Of a DNA stretch of 64,000 bases, positions 60,215 through 64,000 are shown piece after piece. This DNA comes from Hyphomicrobiales bacterium (GTDB lineage: Bacteria > Pseudomonadota > Alphaproteobacteria > Rhizobiales > Rhizobiaceae). A program made the translations under genes and the position numbers. Location: the NCBI GenBank assembly GCA_900472485.1, contig UCII01000031.1, forward strand, positions 46,292 through 110,291, written 5' to 3'. How positions within the stretch are numbered: position 1 is the first letter of the stretch; each line of letters begins with the position of its first letter. A model generated the notes under the pieces. That model did no database searches. It saw nothing but the letters and a program-made list of their open reading frames with translations, and had not been told where the DNA came from.

Positions 60215-63200
60215 TCAGACCTCCCCTGCCCTGACGCGCCAGATGGCAAAGGGCAAATGGGCCGGATCGAGCCGGATCATCTGCCACTTCCCCGTGCGAC
60301 TGAATCTTTGGCCGCTAACGAGATCCTCGAAAACGAGGGTCCCTTCGTCTGCCAGGCCAAACCGCCAGAGCGGAAATTCGATATTGCTTTCCTCTATCGC
60401 GTGCGGATTGAGCGTCACGGCGACAAACAGAACGTTGTGGCGTCCGCCGCTTGCCTTTTCGAAAAACATGACGTTGGGGTTCGACGAGGGCAGAAATGTC
60501 AGGCCGAGATGCGAATGCAGGGCTGAATTATTCTTGCGAATGCGGTTGAGCATCGAGATTTCCGCCTTGATGTTGCCCGGTCGGTCGTAATCCCAGGCAC
60601 GGATCTCGTATTTTTCACTGTCGGCATATTCCTTGCGCTTGGCATCGGGCCGTCCTTCGCACAGCTCGAAGCCGTTATAGACGCCCCAAAGGCCGGACAG
60701 TGTGGCAGCCAGCGCCGCCCGGATGAGAAAGGCAGAGCGCGGCGCATTCTGCAGGAAGTCCGGATTGATATCATGGGTGTTGACGAAGAAATGTGGACGA
60801 AAGAATTCAGTGACCTCACCATGAGTAAGCTCGGTCAGATATTCCTCCAACTCCACTCTTGTGTTGCGCCATGTGAAGTATGTGTAGGATTGAGAGAAGC
60901 CGACTTTCGCCAGCCGGTACATCACTTTCGGCCTTGTGAAGGCTTCCGAAAGGAACACGACCTTTGGATGACGTGCGCGGATATCGCCGATCAGCCACTC
61001 CCAGAAGGGAAAAGGCTTGGTATGGGGATTGTCGACGCGGAAGATGTTTACGCCTTCCTCGATCCACATTTCGACGATGTCGCGCAGTTCGGCCCAAAGC
61101 GCCGGCACGGCCTCCGGTGCGTAGAAATCGACATTGACGATGTCTTCGTATTTCTTCGGCGGATTTTCCGCATAGCGGATCGTGCCGTCGGGCCGCCAGT
61201 CGAACCAGCCCGGATGTTCCTTTAGCCATGGGTGGTCCGGAGAGGCTTGAATCGCTAAGTCGAGCGCGATCTCCAATCCGAACCGCTTTGCTTCCGAAAT
61301 CAGATGCTCGAAGTCATCGAATTGTCCAAGGAGGGGGTGGATTGCTTCATGCCCGCCGGCTTCCGAACCAATTGCGTAAGGACTGCCCGGATCAGTGGGA
61401 GCGGCAATAAGAGAATTGTTGCGGCCCTTGCGGTTGGTATGGCCGATCGGGTGGATCGGCGGGAAATAGAGCACGTCGAAGCCCATATCCCGGATGGCCG
61501 GCAGGCGTGCGATGACGTCTTCGAACGTGCCGTGGCGATTGGGGTCACCGCTCTGCGAACGGGGAAAGATCTGATACCAGCTCGCAAAGGCCGCCTCGCG
61601 GCGTTCGGCTTCCACACCATAGATCCGCGAGTGCGAGGTGAAAGGACGGCGGTCGGCAAGCGCCATCAGTTCGTTTGTACGTGTGGCAAGGAGCAATTCA
61701 AGCTTGCCCGGCCCGTCACGCCTCTCGAGCTCGGCAAGCAGCATCGCGAGTTCCGTCCTATCCTCATCCCTCATCCGTACGCCGCCATCGACTGCAGCAT
61801 CCCGGATCAACTCTTCGCCTTCGATCAGTTCCAACCGGAGATCGAGCCGCGCTTCGCTCTTCTTGAGAAGCTCGTAGCGGAAAATGGCAAAGGGATTTTT
61901 CCAGGCCTCGACCATGAAATCGAAGCGCCCGATGCGATCGACCGGGAATGCGCCCTGCCAGCGATCGTTTTCGGAAAGGGCCATCTTGGTTTGACGCCAA
62001 TCAAGCTCATCGTGGGGGCGGTAAAGCAGGGCCGCCGACAGCAGATCATGGCCATCGGCAAAGATGTCCGCCTCGACGATCACGGTATCACCGACGATGC
62101 GCTTGATTGGAAAGCGTCCATCGTCGACCTGCGGCGTAACATGTTCGATGGCGATGCGTGGAGAGGCCGTCGCTCCGGCGAGAGACAGCTGCCCTTCGTC
62201 AGCCGTGATGAGAGGGCGGGCCTCAGTTGTGATAACACGCACCTCGCCCGGAGCGATCCTGCAGCTGCTAGGCACCGCCTCGATGGGCAGGAAAGGTGAA
62301 GCCAAGCGATGCATGATATCGTCAGGCAGTTCCGCGGGACGACGCGGATCTCTGTTAACAGCGAGAAGCCGCGCATGCGTTGCATCCCGCAATGCAGGCC
62401 GATCAGCCTGGGCAATCACCGTCACCTGGCTGGTTGTTTCGCAACGAAGGGTCATCGGTCGAGTGGAGCCGCGTGGCGCGGAATTCAGATCGCGTAGATC
62501 CCCCGAGATATCGTAGGCTCCCTCGGCTTTAAGGACACGCAAGCCCTGTCCATGACCATATGTCGGATCGAGCGGCAGGGTGGCGCCGAATTCGAAACCC
62601 ATCGGCACAAGCAATCCATCGCCGAGTTCGGCGGCAAGATGGAGAGCGCGGCGTGATTTTCGCTCGCGGATTTCCCTGCTTTCGGTGCCATGCGCCAGGC
62701 GCCGTCCAAACGGCACTTCCGGAAAGGCGATCTGCCGTCCGAAAGGAAGCTGCAGGCGATATTCCTCAAGGAACCAGCTTTCTCGCAGATCCCACCAGGC
62801 AAGCGAGGAAAAGGCACCATCGAAGCCGCAGTCCCGTAATGCCGAGCGTAGGGCGAAATCCGTCCCCGGCGTGTACGCAAAAAACCTCGTTCCCGGTCGT
62901 GCCTTTTTCGCGCTGCTCATCAAGCGCCGCCAGCCATCGACAGGAAGGCCGGCAATGCCAAGGACCCGATATCCAGCGATTCCACACGACGCAAACTCCG
63001 CCAGCCGCGCTTCCCACTCGTCGATTACCGCGGCTGGGGATAGTGCTACAGGCCTAGTTGAAGAGAGGGGCGACCGCCGTGGGTCGAGCGGGGTAAAGGC
63101 GGTTGCGGTCCCCGCGTCATAAGCGCTAACCATAAGGTCGAGCATGAGTTCGATCCCCGATGCTCGCGCCTCTTGCACCAGCATGGAGAGAGCCTCTTTC

Positions 63201-63433
63201 GCATCTCCTTCCAGCTCGAGCGCCGGATCCAGATGTTCGTAATTGTCCGTGGAAAAAAGACCGCCGCCAGCCTTTTTGCAAAAAGGCGGGGCCGAGAGCA
63301 CAATGTCGAAGCCGAGCGTACTCGCGTGATCAAATACTTCGCTCCATCGATCTCGCCCTGCCAGCAGCAATGGATTCACATAGTAGATCCGCGGATGGCT
63401 GAATGCGACGTCTGACTGAGCTGCAAGCGGCAT
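60215..63433 (-). CDS. glgE: GlgE maltosyltransferase with an extra N-terminal amylase-like domain
   Basis: A 1072-residue protein. About residues 424-1072 are a complete GlgE, which extends alpha-1,4-glucan from maltose-1-phosphate: RIAIEHVTPQVDDGRFPIKR, YFPPIHPIGHTNRKGRNN, nucleophile at about Asp801 in FRVDNPHTKPFPFWEWL, acid/base about Glu830 in FLSEAFTRPKVM, and about Asp888 in VNTHDINPDF. The first 420 residues look like a decayed GH13 barrel (IYYVNPLLLAGRDRW, LGFDIVLSAPPFCKKAGGG), in which the catalytic Asp strand reads GYRVLGIAGL, with no Asp. Ordinary GlgE proteins have about 650-700 residues. ATG 63433 has GGAG 9 nt upstream; a GTG at 63448 is possible. First gene of the operon. Confidence 0.93.
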   Translation of the reverse strand: MPLAAQSDVAFSHPRIYYVNPLLLAGRDRWSEVFDHASTLGFDIVLSAPPFCKKAGGGLFSTDNYEHLDPALELEGDAKEALSMLVQEARASGIELMLDLMVSAYDAGTATAFTPLDPRRSPLSSTRPVALSPAAVIDEWEARLAEFASCGIAGYRVLGIAGLPVDGWRRLMSSAKKARPGTRFFAYTPGTDFALRSALRDCGFDGAFSSLAWWDLRESWFLEEYRLQLPFGRQIAFPEVPFGRRLAHGTESREIRERKSRRALHLAAELGDGLLVPMGFEFGATLPLDPTYGHGQGLRVLKAEGAYDISGDLRDLNSAPRGSTRPMTLRCETTSQVTVIAQADRPALRDATHARLLAVNRDPRRPAELPDDIMHRLASPFLPIEAVPSSCRIAPGEVRVITTEARPLITADEGQLSLAGATASPRIAIEHVTPQVDDGRFPIKRIVGDTVIVEADIFADGHDLLSAALLYRPHDELDWRQTKMALSENDRWQGAFPVDRIGRFDFMVEAWKNPFAIFRYELLKKSEARLDLRLELIEGEELIRDAAVDGGVRMRDEDRTELAMLLAELERRDGPGKLELLLATRTNELMALADRRPFTSHSRIYGVEAERREAAFASWYQIFPRSQSGDPNRHGTFEDVIARLPAIRDMGFDVLYFPPIHPIGHTNRKGRNNSLIAAPTDPGSPYAIGSEAGGHEAIHPLLGQFDDFEHLISEAKRFGLEIALDLAIQASPDHPWLKEHPGWFDWRPDGTIRYAENPPKKYEDIVNVDFYAPEAVPALWAELRDIVEMWIEEGVNIFRVDNPHTKPFPFWEWLIGDIRARHPKVVFLSEAFTRPKVMYRLAKVGFSQSYTYFTWRNTRVELEEYLTELTHGEVTEFFRPHFFVNTHDINPDFLQNAPRSAFLIRAALAATLSGLWGVYNGFELCEGRPDAKRKEYADSEKYEIRAWDYDRPGNIKAEISMLNRIRKNNSALHSHLGLTFLPSSNPNVMFFEKASGGRHNVLFVAVTLNPHAIEESNIEFPLWRFGLADEGTLVFEDLVSGQRFSRTGKWQMIRLDPAHLPFAIWRVRAGEV

Positions 63434-63747
63434 CAAGTAATTCTCCACGCGTCACGCGGACATGAACTATTGTTTAGGCGGTTACCGAGCCTAACCTGCA
63501 GGCAGCTTAGTTGTTCCAATCCGAGCAACTTCCGCTTGAGCGAACATCTCGCCTCTCACACCGCAAAAGGATCTGTGTTCCGGCGATAATCGATGCCTAG
63601 CGCAATGAATGAAACTCATTCAAAGACGTTGGGAAGCACAGCTTTTTTCAAAAATTGGAAAGATCAAAGAAAGCGGAAAATTCTAGCGCCGCGAATGGAA
63701 CTCCGCATCGAGGCGATCCGGGACGCCCTTTCCAGCAGAGCCAACTT
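63434..63747. other. Upstream region of the glgE operon
   Basis: No gene was recognised. This region should hold the promoter of glgE; no convincing -35/-10 pair or dyad was found. Confidence 0.4.
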
Positions 63748-63948
63748 TTAGTGACTGCAATGATCAACCCGCTCCTCGGGCACCGCGCCATCAGCGTGCA
63801 GGCCTTGCTCACGCGACAATTCGATTTCATCGAACGCGTGCCGACGCAATAGCTTGAAAATCGCTTCGTTTATGTCGCGGCCGTCGAGGAGGCTGGGATT
63901 GTCGCACAAGACATCAATCGTCCGCTGAGCCACACGTTTTGCCACCAT
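63748..63948 (-). CDS. Small hypothetical protein
   Basis: A 66-residue charged helical protein (MVAKRVAQRTIDVLCDNPSL; INEAIFKLLRRHAFDEIELS). Starting at a GTG at 63981 would give 77 residues. No strong ribosome-binding site is visible and no family is recognised. It points toward glgE but lies 314 nt before it. Confidence 0.35.
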   Translation of the reverse strand: MVAKRVAQRTIDVLCDNPSLLDGRDINEAIFKLLRRHAFDEIELSREQGLHADGAVPEERVDHCSH

Positions 63949-64000
63949 CTCGGATCTGGCAAACTTGCGAGCCCAAAGCACTAGGTGACGGACTCATAAG

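Noticed and set aside
61304..62299. Plus-strand open frame (331 codons)
   Set aside because: Antisense to glgE, with no domain seen.

Overview
The window is high-GC, densely packed alphaproteobacterial DNA, most likely from a Rhizobium-like member of the Rhizobiales. The pointers are a DUF982 gene, a CadC/ToxR-like membrane regulator with TPR repeats, a GSU2403-type nucleotidyltransferase, a FUSC/DUF1656/HlyD efflux operon, the TreS-maltokinase and long GlgE forms, and many ATGA, GTGA or TTGA gene overlaps. No rRNA, tRNA, CRISPR, phage or replication gene was seen. The many divergent regulator-transporter pairs fit accessory or secondary-replicon DNA, but this is inference.

Region 1 (1-12.7 kb) is an envelope cluster: the end of a BatD-like gene, a formylglycine-generating enzyme with a HAD phosphatase, two predicted outer-membrane barrel proteins, an MscS channel with small membrane proteins, a DUF982 protein, a DUF2092 protein with a His/Pro-rich secreted protein, and a membrane-anchored winged-helix/TPR regulator. 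A 17-bp motif, TTTACSGTTGCGTACTT, stands 53-71 nt before the first start codon of every transcription unit that begins here (five sites, both strands). This is the best candidate in the window for an undescribed, co-regulated system.

Region 2 (12.8-36.5 kb) holds small-molecule modules, most with their own regulator: an NMT1-type ABC importer with a PrpF/GalD-like tautomerase and a LysR gene; a flavodoxin-like reductase and DoxX protein with TetR; an MFS exporter with TetR; an MFS exporter with AraC; a LysR/NmrA pair; a VOC protein; an AraC gene beside a FUSC-DUF1656-HlyD efflux operon; a Bcr/CflA exporter with TetR; and a TetR/glutathione S-transferase pair followed by an alpha/beta hydrolase broken by a frameshift and an amber codon. 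Several intergenic regions carry clear palindromic operators.

Region 3 (36.6-47.4 kb) is looser: a GSU2403-like nucleotidyltransferase behind a 29-bp perfect palindrome, a sugar-binding protein paired with a chemoreceptor, an AT-rich stretch, gene debris (GNAT and DUF4142 remnants), an EAL-PAS-GGDEF protein with unusual domain order, a His-rich secreted protein and a DUF2188-GFA protein.

Region 4 (47.6-63.4 kb) is an alpha-glucan/trehalose locus. The leftward operon glgE - treS/maltokinase - glgB builds branched glucan from trehalose through maltose and maltose-1-phosphate. glgX, treY and the divergent treZ turn glucan back into trehalose. A single-domain response regulator sits between treZ and glgB. 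Together the genes form a closed trehalose-glucan cycle.
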